From positions 1,508,501-1,572,500 of the forward strand of contig NZ_AP028156.1 of the NCBI RefSeq assembly GCF_033096465.1: DNA of 64,000 nucleotides, written 5' to 3'. Each line of letters begins with the position of its first letter. The first letter of the stretch is position 1. The position numbers and the translations under genes were made by a program. The notes under the pieces were generated by a model that was given only the letters and a program-made list of their open reading frames with translations, was not told the DNA's origin and made no database searches. Shown here one piece after another: positions 27,236-36,939 of this stretch. Source of the stretch: Blautia luti. GTDB lineage: Bacteria > Bacillota > Clostridia > Lachnospirales > Lachnospiraceae.

Positions 27236-28035
27236 TTTCAGGGGATATGTTGAGAAAACTGCAGATGACTGAATTGGAAATACTTTTGAAAGTCGACGAT
27301 ATCTGTAGAAAAAATAATATTAAATATTTTTTAGTCGGTGGAACCTTACTTGGAGCAGTAAGGCATCAAGGATTTATACCTTGGGATGATGATCTTGATA
27401 TAGCGATGCCGAGAGCTGATTATCAAAAATTTGTAGAAATATCCAGTAAGGCATTGGGAAGTCAATATCATTTTCAATGTGTAGAGAATGATGCTGATTA
27501 TTGGTTATTATTTGGAAAAGTGAGAAAAAATGGGACGGTCTTTGCTGAAAGCAGGTTAAAGAATATACAAACAAATAAAGGTATATTTATAGATGTATTT
27601 CCACTAGATGATGGAAATAAGCCGAATGATTTCTTGCAGAAAGTCAGAATTAAGACCGCACGAAAAATCCAGTATGTTATGTATTGCCGAAGAGGGGTAA
27701 TAGCTGGGGATGTGCCTTTGCAAATTAAAATTTTGACAAAATTATCTAGGGTAATGAGCATTAATAAATGGATGCGTTTAGGGCAGAAAATTGTATCGCA
27801 CAAAAATAGAAATGCAAAATATTATTTTAATGTGGGGTCAAATTACAACTATAAAAAGCAGACAATATTAAAAGAAAAATATTATCCGTTAAAAGAATTG
27901 GAGTTTGAGGGACATAGATTTTTTGTCCCAAATGATTATGATTTTGTTCTGAAACAAATTTTTGGAACGAATTATATGGAATTGCCAGAAAAAGAGAAAA
28001 GGGTTAACCATGCACCGGAGTATATATCGTTTTGA
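27232..28035 (+). CDS. LicD-family phosphotransferase
   Basis: 267 residues of the LicD/fukutin nucleotidyltransferase-like fold. The signature [22 protein letters not shown] carries the metal-binding Asp residues; [11 protein letters not shown] follows. LicD proteins move phosphocholine or a similar phospho-alcohol from its CDP form onto glycans. The cytidylyltransferase at 30712 in the same operon could provide the CDP-linked donor, possibly CDP-glycerol (inference). The substrate is not fixed by the sequence. Confidence 0.87.
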   Translation: MISGDMLRKLQMTELEILLKVDDICRKNNIKYFLVGGTLLGAVRHQGFIPWDDDLDIAMPRADYQKFVEISSKALGSQYHFQCVENDADYWLLFGKVRKNGTVFAESRLKNIQTNKGIFIDVFPLDDGNKPNDFLQKVRIKTARKIQYVMYCRRGVIAGDVPLQIKILTKLSRVMSINKWMRLGQKIVSHKNRNAKYYFNVGSNYNYKKQTILKEKYYPLKELEFEGHRFFVPNDYDFVLKQIFGTNYMELPEKEKRVNHAPEYISF

Positions 28036-28062
28036 ATCATACAGAATGGAGGATGCTAAGAA

Positions 28063-29187
28063 ATGAAAATAAGAAAGTCCTCTATAATGATAGTAATTTT
28101 ATTGTTGATGCTATTTGAAATTTTCCTGTTTCCGGTAAAATTTTACAATTATGCGTCATATATTTTGGCCTTAGTATTATTTATATATGTTATCAAAATT
28201 GGCGGCCAGTTTCGCTCTATGTGGTATGTGTTTATGTTTCCGATAGCTATTCTTTTTTCAACATATATCAACTATGGATATGGTAGTAGGATTCTCTTTT
28301 TTACAATGATATATGGGTTAATGATTGTAGATGCATTCTACATAATTGCTGACTATATAAAAAAAGAATCATACAGTAGGCTTTTAGATATTTTAAGATC
28401 ATTCTTTTTAAGCATAATGATTTTGAATGATATGCTTTGCATCTTAGGAATCAAATTTTATGGAACGTATTATTTAATTGGAAGTAAATTTAGAGTTGTA
28501 TATCTGCACTGTTTGGTGATAGTGCTGTTGTATTCAAAAATTAGAAGACTAAAAAAAGTTAAACTTTCAGGATTGGCTATATATTCAATTATTATTTCTC
28601 AAATAGTAGATTGCTCGACTGGAGTTGTTGCAGTTTTAGTGGTTTGGGGAATGTTGATGATAAAAGATATCTTGATAGAGCGAATTAGTGGTGTAAAGTT
28701 TATTGCTATTTTATGGGGCGGAATTACATTAATATATGTTTCACTAAATACGGTCTTGCAGATTCCTTCTATTCAATATTTTATAACAAAAATATTGGGT
28801 GAGGATAGTTCTTTGACTGGAAGAACGAGAATATATGCCTATTTAACTGAAATAATTTTGAAAAATCCAATTTGGGGATATGGACATCAAAACACTATTG
28901 TTGAGAAAATTGTCGGTTTTGGTAATGCTCAGAATGGAACGATTAAGTTTCTTATTGATTATGGAGCAATTGGCTTGTGCGCATTTATTGCGTTAGTAGT
29001 TATAACCTTTTATAGACTGGGGAAGACATCTCGAAGTGTTAAAGAAAAAGCATATTCATTTGTTGTGCTAATTACAACACTGTTTATTTGCTCAATTGTT
29101 GAAGTGTCGTTTAATGCATATATGTATTTGGCCTTAGCGGTTATTGCAGGACTGTCTATTGCAACTAAGGAGGTTGGCGATGGATAA
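28063..29187 (+). CDS. Wzy-like polysaccharide polymerase
   Basis: 374 residues, almost entirely hydrophobic with about ten predicted membrane segments and a loop containing GEDSSLTGRTRIYAYLTEIILKNP, which resembles the O-antigen ligase/polymerase (Wzy_C) signature. Wzy joins lipid-linked repeat units on the outer face of the membrane. Sequence conservation in this family is low, so the call rests on topology, this motif and its position before the flippase gene. The 3' end overlaps wzx by 8 bases. Confidence 0.8.
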   Translation: MKIRKSSIMIVILLLMLFEIFLFPVKFYNYASYILALVLFIYVIKIGGQFRSMWYVFMFPIAILFSTYINYGYGSRILFFTMIYGLMIVDAFYIIADYIKKESYSRLLDILRSFFLSIMILNDMLCILGIKFYGTYYLIGSKFRVVYLHCLVIVLLYSKIRRLKKVKLSGLAIYSIIISQIVDCSTGVVAVLVVWGMLMIKDILIERISGVKFIAILWGGITLIYVSLNTVLQIPSIQYFITKILGEDSSLTGRTRIYAYLTEIILKNPIWGYGHQNTIVEKIVGFGNAQNGTIKFLIDYGAIGLCAFIALVVITFYRLGKTSRSVKEKAYSFVVLITTLFICSIVEVSFNAYMYLALAVIAGLSIATKEVGDG

Positions 29188-30715
29188 ACATTCAAGAACA
29201 GGAAATGCAATGATAAATGCATTGACTGGTTCAGCTATGCAGATTGTAAATGTGGTATTGGGCTTTATAAGCAGAACCATTTTTATTTATTTGCTCAATT
29301 CAGATTATTTGGGCGTTAATAGCCTATATACAAATATTTTGACGGTTTTATCTTTTGCCGAACTTGGAATAGGTAGCGCAATTGTTTTTAGCCTTTATAA
29401 ACCGATTGCCGATAAGGATAAAACAAAAATACAAGCCTTAATGAAATTATATAAAAGAGCTTATTGTTTTATAGGAATTTCTGTGCTGGTAATGGGACTG
29501 TGTGTTATTCCTTTTTTACCGTATATCATTAGAGAAAAGCCAGATGTTAAAGAAAATTTGACTTTAGTATATGTACTTTTTTTGATAAATACTTCAGCTT
29601 CGTATTTTTGCAGCTACAAAAAAACTCTTATTACAGCTAACCAGAAGGATTATATTGTACAGATATACACAAGAATTTTCCAGTTTGTTCAGATTGTTTT
29701 GCAGAGTGTTTTTCTCTTTTTCACGCATCAGTATCTTACATATTTGATAATTTATATAGTGTGCACATTGGGACAAAATATTGCATTATCAATTAAGGCG
29801 GATAAAATGTATCCGTTTATAACGGAAAAAAATGATGCTGAACTTAGCGAGAATGAAACAAAGCAAATATTTGCAAATGTAAAAGCATTGTTTGTGTATA
29901 AGATTGGATCTGTCGTCCTTAATGGAACAGACAATATTATAATATCTGCAATTATTAATGTTGGAACAGTTGGAATAGCATCAAATTATACGATGCTTAT
30001 GAATAATGTAACCAATGTTGTGGGGAGTGCAATTACATCTTTAACAGCAAGTGTTGGGAACCTTTCGGTTAAAGGCAGCAAGACACAAATGAGAGATGTC
30101 ATGCACCAACTTTTATTATTGTGTGTATGGTTATATGGGTTTATAGCTATTGGCTTTTTTGTACTGGCCAATGATTTTGTTGAGTTATGGATTGGCAAAA
30201 ATTATTTGTTAGAACAATCAGTAGTGTTTGCTATTCTATTCAGTCTATATATCAATGGCGTGCAATATGCTGCTTATACATTTAGAACAACACAGGGGTT
30301 ATTTGTTCAAAGTCGATGGGTGCCATTAATATCGGCTATAATAAATATTATTTTATCAATATGGTGGGGAAAACTCATTGGATTGACGGGAATATTTATT
30401 GCGACAGGCATATCAAGACTATGTACAACTACAATAGTTGATCCGTGGCTTGTCTATAAAAATAATTTTGGAAAGGCACCAGTTGAATATTATATAAAGT
30501 ATATAATGGAATCCTTGGGCGTAGTAATTAATGGACTTTTTCAAATATGGTTAATAAATAAGATTAGTATAAACGGCTGGTTGGGATTTTTTGTAAAAGG
30601 AATTGCTATCTGTATTACAGCTAATTTGATTTTCTTGATTGAATTTGGTTGGACTAAAGATTTTAAAGCATTAGTCCGAAGAGTAATTCCACAGATGAGA
30701 AAGAAAAAAGGATGA
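29180..30715 (+). CDS. Wzx-type polysaccharide flippase
   Basis: 511 residues from ATG 29180 (after AAGGAGGTTGGCG) with about fourteen membrane segments, MOP-superfamily layout. The N-terminus has TGNAMINALTGSAMQIVNVVLGFISRTIFIYLL, followed by YLGVNSLYTNILTVLSFAELGIGSAI, typical of Wzx/PST transporters. It moves the lipid-linked repeat unit across the membrane for Wzy. It overlaps the polymerase gene upstream and the cytidylyltransferase gene downstream by 4 bases. Confidence 0.9.
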   Translation: MDKHSRTGNAMINALTGSAMQIVNVVLGFISRTIFIYLLNSDYLGVNSLYTNILTVLSFAELGIGSAIVFSLYKPIADKDKTKIQALMKLYKRAYCFIGISVLVMGLCVIPFLPYIIREKPDVKENLTLVYVLFLINTSASYFCSYKKTLITANQKDYIVQIYTRIFQFVQIVLQSVFLFFTHQYLTYLIIYIVCTLGQNIALSIKADKMYPFITEKNDAELSENETKQIFANVKALFVYKIGSVVLNGTDNIIISAIINVGTVGIASNYTMLMNNVTNVVGSAITSLTASVGNLSVKGSKTQMRDVMHQLLLLCVWLYGFIAIGFFVLANDFVELWIGKNYLLEQSVVFAILFSLYINGVQYAAYTFRTTQGLFVQSRWVPLISAIINIILSIWWGKLIGLTGIFIATGISRLCTTTIVDPWLVYKNNFGKAPVEYYIKYIMESLGVVINGLFQIWLINKISINGWLGFFVKGIAICITANLIFLIEFGWTKDFKALVRRVIPQMRKKKG

Positions 30716-31152
30716 GAATAATGAAAAAGTATAAAATAGGGTATACGACAGGTGTGTATGATATGTTTCATATTGGACATTTAAACATATTAAAAAGGGC
30801 AAAGGAGCAATGCGAATATTTAATAGTAGGAGTAACAACAGATGAGCTTTGTTATGCTAGAAAAAAGAAACTTCCTATTATATGTGAAACCGAACGAATG
30901 GCAATCGTTAGGGAATTAAAGTGTGTGGATGAAGTAGTTCCACAAAATGATATGGACAAAGTTGCTGCTGTAAAAAAATACCATGCAGATGCTGTGTTTG
31001 TTGGCTCTGATTGGAAAGGAACAGAATCGTGGAACAAATATGAAAAGGAACTGTCTGAAATTGGATGTACGGTAGTATATTTGGATCATACAGATGGAAT
31101 TTCATCTACAATTCTTAGAGATAGACTTAATAGTGGAGAAAAAGCATTATAA
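30712..31152 (+). CDS. TagD-like glycerol-3-phosphate cytidylyltransferase family protein
   Basis: 146 residues of the short cytidylyltransferase family: TTGVYDMFHIGHLNILKRAK with the HxGH nucleotide motif, VGSDWKGTE, and ISSTILRDR (ISSTxxR). TagD makes CDP-glycerol from CTP and glycerol 3-phosphate. With LicD in the same operon, a glycerol-phosphate or similar substituent on the glycan is plausible. A second in-frame ATG at 30721 is an alternative start. This is the last gene of the AT-rich block. Confidence 0.85.
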   Translation: MRIMKKYKIGYTTGVYDMFHIGHLNILKRAKEQCEYLIVGVTTDELCYARKKKLPIICETERMAIVRELKCVDEVVPQNDMDKVAAVKKYHADAVFVGSDWKGTESWNKYEKELSEIGCTVVYLDHTDGISSTILRDRLNSGEKAL

Positions 31153-31270
31153 GACATGATGTACGTTCAAGGAAGTACTACAAAACGAAAGCAGAATTCA
31201 GAAAATACATAGAAAAGCTGAAATCTTCAAACTAAGAGTATTTTCGGGTTTTGTGAGAAAGGAGCAGCTT

Positions 31271-32134
31271 ATGGATCAAGAACTATTCAATCCACAGTCT
31301 TCTTCCGTAAGTTCCTCCCGAATCATTTACACCCCATCAACCTTTGCAAGAACATCCTTGCTCCATCTGCAGGAGGTTGGCTCTTTGCAGGCTGTTCACC
31401 CACATGTATCCCAGAGAGAGGATTTGGTGTCGTTTCTTTGCTTTATTGTTTTGTCTGGCGAGGGAGAACTTTCCTACGAGGAGCAGACTTATCAGCTAGG
31501 CAAGGGAGACTGCGTGTTCATTGATTGTCGGAAAGCATATAGCCATTCGACTTCTGACAATCTCTGGTCTCTCCAATGGTGCCATTTCTATGCACCGTCC
31601 CTTCCGGCTGTATATGAGAAGTACAAAGAGCGAGGCGGTCGGCCTGTGTTCCATCCGGATGACATAGCTTCGTTTACCAGTCTGCTCAGTGACCTCTACA
31701 ATCTGGCATCATCTTCCGATTATATCCGGGATATGCGAATTAATGAGAAACTGGGGACTTTACTCACTTTACTGATGGAACAGTCCTGGCATCCAGAGAG
31801 CGTGACGGTGAGCCGGAAGAGAATGGAACTGGCAGCCGTGAAGGAGTATCTGGACGAACATTATACGGAGAAAATTATGCTGGAAGAGTTGGCAGAAAAG
31901 TTCTTTATTAACAAGTTTTATCTGTCCAAAATCTTCAAAGAGACTTACGGAACAACAGTCAATAACTATCTGATCTCAAAGCGGATCACCAGAGCCAAGC
32001 AGCTGCTTCGCTTCACAGATATGACTGTGGATGAAGTTGGTGTTGCGGTCGGTATGGGAGATGCAAACTATTTTAGTCGGATGTTCCGAAAAGTAGAGGG
32101 AATCAGTCCAAGAGAATATCGGAAACAGTGGTGA
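31271..32134 (+). CDS. AraC-family transcriptional regulator 1
   Basis: 287 residues from ATG 31271 (AAAGGAGCAGCTT). N-terminal cupin-like sensor part (GEGELSYEEQTYQLGKGDCVFIDC) and C-terminal double HTH (IMLEELAEKFFINKFYLSKIFKETYG, MTVDEVGVAVGMGDANYFSRMFRKVEGISPREYRKQW). It is paralogous to the next gene. The pair lies between the polysaccharide block and fkp, so a sugar-responsive role is possible but not shown. Confidence 0.9.
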   Translation: MDQELFNPQSSSVSSSRIIYTPSTFARTSLLHLQEVGSLQAVHPHVSQREDLVSFLCFIVLSGEGELSYEEQTYQLGKGDCVFIDCRKAYSHSTSDNLWSLQWCHFYAPSLPAVYEKYKERGGRPVFHPDDIASFTSLLSDLYNLASSSDYIRDMRINEKLGTLLTLLMEQSWHPESVTVSRKRMELAAVKEYLDEHYTEKIMLEELAEKFFINKFYLSKIFKETYGTTVNNYLISKRITRAKQLLRFTDMTVDEVGVAVGMGDANYFSRMFRKVEGISPREYRKQW

Positions 32135-32141
32135 CATTGAG

Positions 32142-32170
32142 GCACAGCGAGAAATCGCTGTGCTTTTTTT
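32142..32170 (+). terminator. Intrinsic terminator after the first AraC gene
   Basis: GCACAGCGA-GAAA-TCGCTGTGC is a perfect 9-bp stem with a tetraloop followed by seven T. Confidence 0.93.
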
Positions 32171-32272
32171 GAAGTATGCCGGTTAGAACGAAACTATCTG
32201 CATCCGTTTTTTCTCCGGGGCGACGTATGCAAAAAATATGACAGAAAAAGCTAAAAGGGGAGGTATCTGGCT

Positions 32273-33163
32273 ATGAAGGACTTATTTTTACATGATTCTC
32301 TGGACACCTCCCCTGTTGTTTTTTCAGACCGCATTCTTTACACTCCGACATCTTTTGCAAAGACTGCCCTTTTATACCTGCAGGAGATCGGAAGCCTGCA
32401 GGCAAAGAAGCCGCATACTTCCTCCCGCACCCGCCTGTCGTCATACCTGTTTTTCTGTGTTGATTCTGGTTCCGGTGAACTGGAATATCGGGGGAAACGT
32501 CATAAGCTGGGGAAGGGGGACTGCGTGTTCATTGACTGTCAGTTGCCGTACTCGCACAGTACGGATACAGACCTATGGTCTCTGTCGTGGATCCATTTTT
32601 CCGGTGTGACCATGCAGACTGTTTATCAGAAATATCAGGAGCGCGGAGGACGGCCGGTATTCAAACCGGATAACTTTGCCGGCTTCCAGTCACTTCACCA
32701 GTCACTGTTTGATCTTGCAGCTTCAGATGACTATATCCGGGATATGCGGATCAACAGCGGCTTGAATGAACTGCTGGTATTTCTCATGAACGAGTCGTGG
32801 CATCCGGCAGAGCATCCGGACCGGGCACGGAAAAAGCAGAACCTGTTGCCGGTCCGGAACTACCTGGAAGTGCACTATACGGAGAAGATCGTGCTGGATG
32901 AGCTGGCAGACCGTTTTTTTATCAGCAAGTTCCATCTTTCCCGTGTATTCAAGGAGCAGTTCGGGGTCAGTATCCATGCCTATGTCCGGAACCTCCGTAT
33001 CACAAAGGCCAAGCAGATGCTGCGCTTTACGGATAAGAAGCTGGAAGATATCGGCTACCGGTGCGGTCTTGGCGCACCGCATTATTTCAGCCGCATCTTC
33101 AGGCAGGTCGAGGGCATCACACCGTCGGAGTTCCGTGAGAAGTGGGGCGAGGCAGGGCGCTGA
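32273..33163 (+). CDS. AraC-family transcriptional regulator 2
   Basis: 296 residues, same layout as the gene at 31271 and sharing GKGDCVFIDC, DDYIRDMRIN and the two HTH units (KIVLDELADRFFISKFHLSRVFKEQFG, DIGYRCGLGAPHYFSRIFRQVEGITPSEFREKW). G+C is clearly higher than in the AT-rich glycan genes and more like fkp downstream, so it may have moved or evolved together with fkp. Fkp starts 78 bases after its stop with no visible terminator between. Confidence 0.9.
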   Translation: MKDLFLHDSLDTSPVVFSDRILYTPTSFAKTALLYLQEIGSLQAKKPHTSSRTRLSSYLFFCVDSGSGELEYRGKRHKLGKGDCVFIDCQLPYSHSTDTDLWSLSWIHFSGVTMQTVYQKYQERGGRPVFKPDNFAGFQSLHQSLFDLAASDDYIRDMRINSGLNELLVFLMNESWHPAEHPDRARKKQNLLPVRNYLEVHYTEKIVLDELADRFFISKFHLSRVFKEQFGVSIHAYVRNLRITKAKQMLRFTDKKLEDIGYRCGLGAPHYFSRIFRQVEGITPSEFREKWGEAGR

Positions 33164-33241
33164 GACAGGAGAAAGAAAAGGGAAAGACACAGAAACCGGC
33201 AGGATGGCTGGAAATTCTGAAAAAAGAGGAGAGAAGAAAAT

Positions 33242-36175
33242 ATGAAGAGCTTATATTCAATGTTTTTATCCCAGGCATATCAGGACTGCTGGGATGATTA
33301 TAACCGTTCCGTGAAACTGAAAAATTTCCCCAGATGGGATTATGTGATCCTGACGGCATCCAATGACCAGCAGGCAGAAGGATTCCGCAGGCAGATCGAA
33401 GAGCGGAAGGAGTATCTTCCGGCAGGGACAAGGTTTGCAGCGATTCCGGACCGGGATGGCGAGCGTGTGGGTTCCGGCGGTGCGACGCTGGAGGTGTTAA
33501 AGTATCTCCATGAGCAGGAGGGAGACTTCCGGAAGCTGCGCGTTCTGGTCATCCATTCCGGTGGTGACAGCAAACGTGTGCCGCAGTATTCCGCACTGGG
33601 AAAACTGTTCTCGCCGGTGCCACACCAGCTGCCAGATGGACGCAGCTCTACGCTTTTCGATGAATTCATGATCTGCATGAGTTCGGTCCCGTCCCGGATT
33701 CGTGAGGGGATGGTGCTGCTGTCCGGGGATGTGCTGCTTCTGTTTAATCCGCTGCAGATCGACTATAATAATGTCGGTGCGGCGGCAGTCTCCTTTAAGG
33801 AGCGTGTGGAAGTCGGAAAGAACCATGGTGTGTATGTGAACGGGGAAGGCGGCAACGTGAAATGCTGCCTTCAGAAGAAGTCAGAGGAGGAACTGCGAAA
33901 GGCCGGTGCGGTGAATGAGGCAGGCTGTGTGGACATTGACACCGGTGCGCTGATCTTCAGCACCGCCATGATGGATTCGCTGTATTCCCTGATCGGGACA
34001 GAGGAAGGATATGACCGGTATGTCAACGGGACGGTGCGTCTGTCCCTGTATGCGGATTTTCTCTATCCGTTAGCGGAAGATTCTACGCTGGAGCAGTTTT
34101 ATCTGGAAAAGCCGGAAGGGGAATTCTGTGAGGAGCTGACAGAAGCGAGGGAACAGGTATGGAAGGTGCTTCGTCCTTACCGGATGAAGCTGCTGCGTCT
34201 GGCCCCGGCGAAGTTTATCCACTTTGGCACGACAAGGGAGATTCTTGCACTGATGTGCGGCGGCGTGGAGGAGTATGCCAGCCTTGGCTGGAGCAGCCGT
34301 GTGGCAAGCAGCATCAGCGGCAGCACAGCCGGGTATAACAGCGTGCTGAGCAGCCGTGCCTCCATTGGGAAGGACTGCTATCTGGAGGTATCCTATGTCC
34401 ACAGCTGTGCAAAGGTGGGAAACAACTGTGTCCTTTCCTTTGTGGATATCCACGATGAGGTGATCCCGGACGGTGTGGTCCTGCATGGGCTGAAGCAGCG
34501 TGACGGGAAATTCGTCGTGCGGATCTTTGGCGTGCAGGATAATCCGAAGGAAAACCGGCTGTTTGGCAGGGATCTGAATGAGGTGGCAGAAAAGCTCGGT
34601 ACGGATCTCTGGGATGGCGGAAACCATACCCTCTGGACGGCAGAGCTTTATCCGGAGAAGGACACCGTGAGGGAAGCGGTAGCGGCGGCATTGAACCTGT
34701 ATGCGCTTGTGACCGGGGAAGGCAGGCTGGAGGACTGGAAAGAGAGTCCGCGCAAGTCGCTGTGTTCCGGTTTTAATGCGGCTGACCCGGATGCCATCAT
34801 CGCATGGAACCGCCGTATGGCAGACCTTGTGCGGATGGATGAACTGGCAAAAGCAATCCGCGGACGGGTACCGGCACAGACGCTTCCGAAGCGTAAGGCA
34901 CTGACGAAGATCCAGAGACACTGGCTGGAAAAACGCCTTGCAAGGGCAGATTTCAGTGAGAAGCTCCGCCTGCATTATTACCTTGGTGTGGTGCTGGAGG
35001 ATGAGAACGAGGTGCAGAAGTGCTTTGGAACCATCCAGTCTGAAGTGCTGGAGGCTACGGTGCGCAGTCTCAGCTACAATGAAACGGCACACATCGTGAA
35101 GGATACCCATACCGTGGAACTGCCGCTGCGTGTGAACTGGGGCGGCGGATGGAGCGATACCCCTCCGTACTGCAATGAGCATGGCGGTACGGTGCTGAAT
35201 GCGGCGATCCTGTTGAACAGTGAGAAGCCGGTGGTGGTGAAGCTGGAACGCATCGATGAGCCGAAGGTGGTCTTTGACAGCCGAGATATGGATGTACACG
35301 GGGAGTTTGATGAGATCGGTGAGCTGCAGCGCACCGGGGATCCGTTTGATCCCTTTGCCCTGCAGAAGGCATGTCTGCTTGCCTGCGGCATCATCCCGAT
35401 GGAAGGGCACAGCCTGAAAGAGATACTGGAGCGCCTGGGCGGCGGCTTTGTCATGCATTCAGAAGTGACAAACGTGCCGAAGGGTTCCGGCCTTGGAACC
35501 TCATCGATCCTTTCCGCTGCCTGTGTGAAGGCGGTGTTTGAATTCATGGGGATCGGATATACAGAGGAAGATCTGTATTCCCATGTACTGGCCATGGAGC
35601 AGATCATGTCTACCGGAGGCGGCTGGCAGGATCAGGTGGGCGGCGTTACACCGGGACTGAAGTACATCACTTCCATGCCGGGGATCGACCAGAAGCTGAA
35701 GGTGGTACATGTGGAGATTCCGGAGGAAGCAAAAAAGGAACTGGACGAGCGTTTCTGTCTGATCTACACCGGTCAGCGCAGGCTGGCAAGAAACCTGCTC
35801 CGTGACGTGATTGGACGGTATGCCGGCAATGAGCCGGACAGTGTGTTTGCACTGGAGGAGATCCAGAAGGTGGCGACGCTGATGCGTTTTGAACTGGAGC
35901 GCGGCAACGTGGATGGCTTTGCGAAGCTGCTGGATTACCACTGGGAGCTGAGTAAGAAGGTGGATGCCGGAAGCAGCAACACGTTGATCGAGCAGATCTT
36001 CAGCAGCATCGAGGAGCTGATCGATGGCCGGCTGGTCTGCGGTGCAGGCGGAGGTGGCTTTTTGCAGGTCGTGCTGAAGAAAGGCGTGACGAAGAAGCAG
36101 GTGGCAGAGCGTCTGCATGAGGTGTTTATGGACAGCCTTGTGGATGTGGCGGACTGTAAGCTGTTGTGGGAATAG
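33242..36175 (+). CDS. fkp: Bifunctional L-fucokinase / GDP-L-fucose pyrophosphorylase
   Basis: 977 residues, the length of Bacteroides Fkp. It phosphorylates L-fucose with ATP and then joins the product to GTP, giving GDP-L-fucose by salvage. The N-terminal pyrophosphorylase half shows GSGGATLEVLKYLHEQ near residue 78, then a beta-helix region. The C-terminal GHMP kinase half has VNWGGGWSDTPPYC near 632, PKGSGLGTSSILSAA near 748, GGGWQDQVGG near 792 and CGAGGGGFLQVV near 933. Its product is the donor for the GT11 enzymes of the locus. Codon use is G/C-ending, unlike the AT-rich transferase genes. No gmd or fcl genes for de novo synthesis are in the window. Confidence 0.95.
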   Translation: MKSLYSMFLSQAYQDCWDDYNRSVKLKNFPRWDYVILTASNDQQAEGFRRQIEERKEYLPAGTRFAAIPDRDGERVGSGGATLEVLKYLHEQEGDFRKLRVLVIHSGGDSKRVPQYSALGKLFSPVPHQLPDGRSSTLFDEFMICMSSVPSRIREGMVLLSGDVLLLFNPLQIDYNNVGAAAVSFKERVEVGKNHGVYVNGEGGNVKCCLQKKSEEELRKAGAVNEAGCVDIDTGALIFSTAMMDSLYSLIGTEEGYDRYVNGTVRLSLYADFLYPLAEDSTLEQFYLEKPEGEFCEELTEAREQVWKVLRPYRMKLLRLAPAKFIHFGTTREILALMCGGVEEYASLGWSSRVASSISGSTAGYNSVLSSRASIGKDCYLEVSYVHSCAKVGNNCVLSFVDIHDEVIPDGVVLHGLKQRDGKFVVRIFGVQDNPKENRLFGRDLNEVAEKLGTDLWDGGNHTLWTAELYPEKDTVREAVAAALNLYALVTGEGRLEDWKESPRKSLCSGFNAADPDAIIAWNRRMADLVRMDELAKAIRGRVPAQTLPKRKALTKIQRHWLEKRLARADFSEKLRLHYYLGVVLEDENEVQKCFGTIQSEVLEATVRSLSYNETAHIVKDTHTVELPLRVNWGGGWSDTPPYCNEHGGTVLNAAILLNSEKPVVVKLERIDEPKVVFDSRDMDVHGEFDEIGELQRTGDPFDPFALQKACLLACGIIPMEGHSLKEILERLGGGFVMHSEVTNVPKGSGLGTSSILSAACVKAVFEFMGIGYTEEDLYSHVLAMEQIMSTGGGWQDQVGGVTPGLKYITSMPGIDQKLKVVHVEIPEEAKKELDERFCLIYTGQRRLARNLLRDVIGRYAGNEPDSVFALEEIQKVATLMRFELERGNVDGFAKLLDYHWELSKKVDAGSSNTLIEQIFSSIEELIDGRLVCGAGGGGFLQVVLKKGVTKKQVAERLHEVFMDSLVDVADCKLLWE

Positions 36176-36268
36176 AAGATAACTTGCGTGTTCGAGACAG
36201 GTCATGGGACAGGTTGAGATTTTTACAAAAATAGCATGGACACAGTTTTTCAAGTCTGGGTGTCTTGT

Positions 36269-36304
36269 GACAACACAGGGGGAAACCTTGTGTTGTCTTA
36301 TAAT
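36269..36304 (+). promoter_or_regulatory. Operator-like dyad with -10 box before rfbC
   Basis: GACAACACA and TGTGTTGTC form a dyad (36269-36297, extending to 12 pairs with one G-T) whose right arm ends one base before TATAAT at 36299-36304. No good -35 box is seen, and the dyad covers where it would be, so regulated expression of the epimerase gene is likely. Confidence 0.5.
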
Positions 36305-36343
36305 ACATATAGTTTGAAATGAAAATAAAAGGAGACTTATAAA

Positions 36344-36859
36344 ATGAACACAAAGCCAATAATACTCAAAGTCCCGGCATTTGAGGATTTCCGGGGGTAT
36401 CTGGCTGTGCCATACGACCAATCTATAAATTTCAATGTTCGACAGATCAACCAGGGATACAGCAAAAAAGCGTTCACACTGCGTGGTCTGCATTTTCAGG
36501 AAGGGGAACACGCCCAGGCAAAGCTGGTATCCTGTCTGCATGGTTCGATTTTCAATGTAGCAGTTGACCTCCGACCGGGAGAAACCTTCGGTCACGCATA
36601 CAGTGCGGTGTTGTCGTTTGAAAACCGGAAGCAGATGTATATACCACGAGGTTTTGCGCATGGATACCTGACATTGGAAGATGATACCTTGATGCAGTGG
36701 TGCGTGGACAACGATTTCTGCGCAGAAGCCGCAAGAGCCGTGCGGTACGATTCAGACTTTATCTGGGAAAGCGAGAGCTGGCCTGCCGGGGAGTACATTG
36801 TTTCGGAGAAAGACAGGAATGCAGAGAAATTTCCATTCTCTATTGCCAAAGATAAGTAA
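36344..36859 (+). CDS. RmlC-like dTDP-4-dehydrorhamnose 3,5-epimerase family protein
   Basis: 171 residues, cupin fold. Family motifs are FEDFRGYLAVPY, KKAFTLRGLHFQEGEHAQAKLVSC with the catalytic His, and IPRGFAHGYLTLEDDTLMQW. RmlC epimerises dTDP-4-keto-6-deoxyglucose on the way to dTDP-rhamnose. rmlA, rmlB and rmlD are not in the window, so this is an orphan copy or acts on another nucleotide sugar. It is the last recognisable polysaccharide gene. Confidence 0.87.
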   Translation: MNTKPIILKVPAFEDFRGYLAVPYDQSINFNVRQINQGYSKKAFTLRGLHFQEGEHAQAKLVSCLHGSIFNVAVDLRPGETFGHAYSAVLSFENRKQMYIPRGFAHGYLTLEDDTLMQWCVDNDFCAEAARAVRYDSDFIWESESWPAGEYIVSEKDRNAEKFPFSIAKDK

Positions 36860-36939
36860 TGGTGGTTTAATAAAAATATAGGATGCCATCAAGGTGGCTA
36901 GCAACAAGGACGATATTTTGAACAAGGAAGGAGTTTGCT

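Noticed and set aside
34070..36661. Two long minus-strand frames (462 and 386 residues) opposite fkp
   Set aside because: Fkp has all motifs across its full length; the opposite frames are composition shadows of G/C-ending codons.
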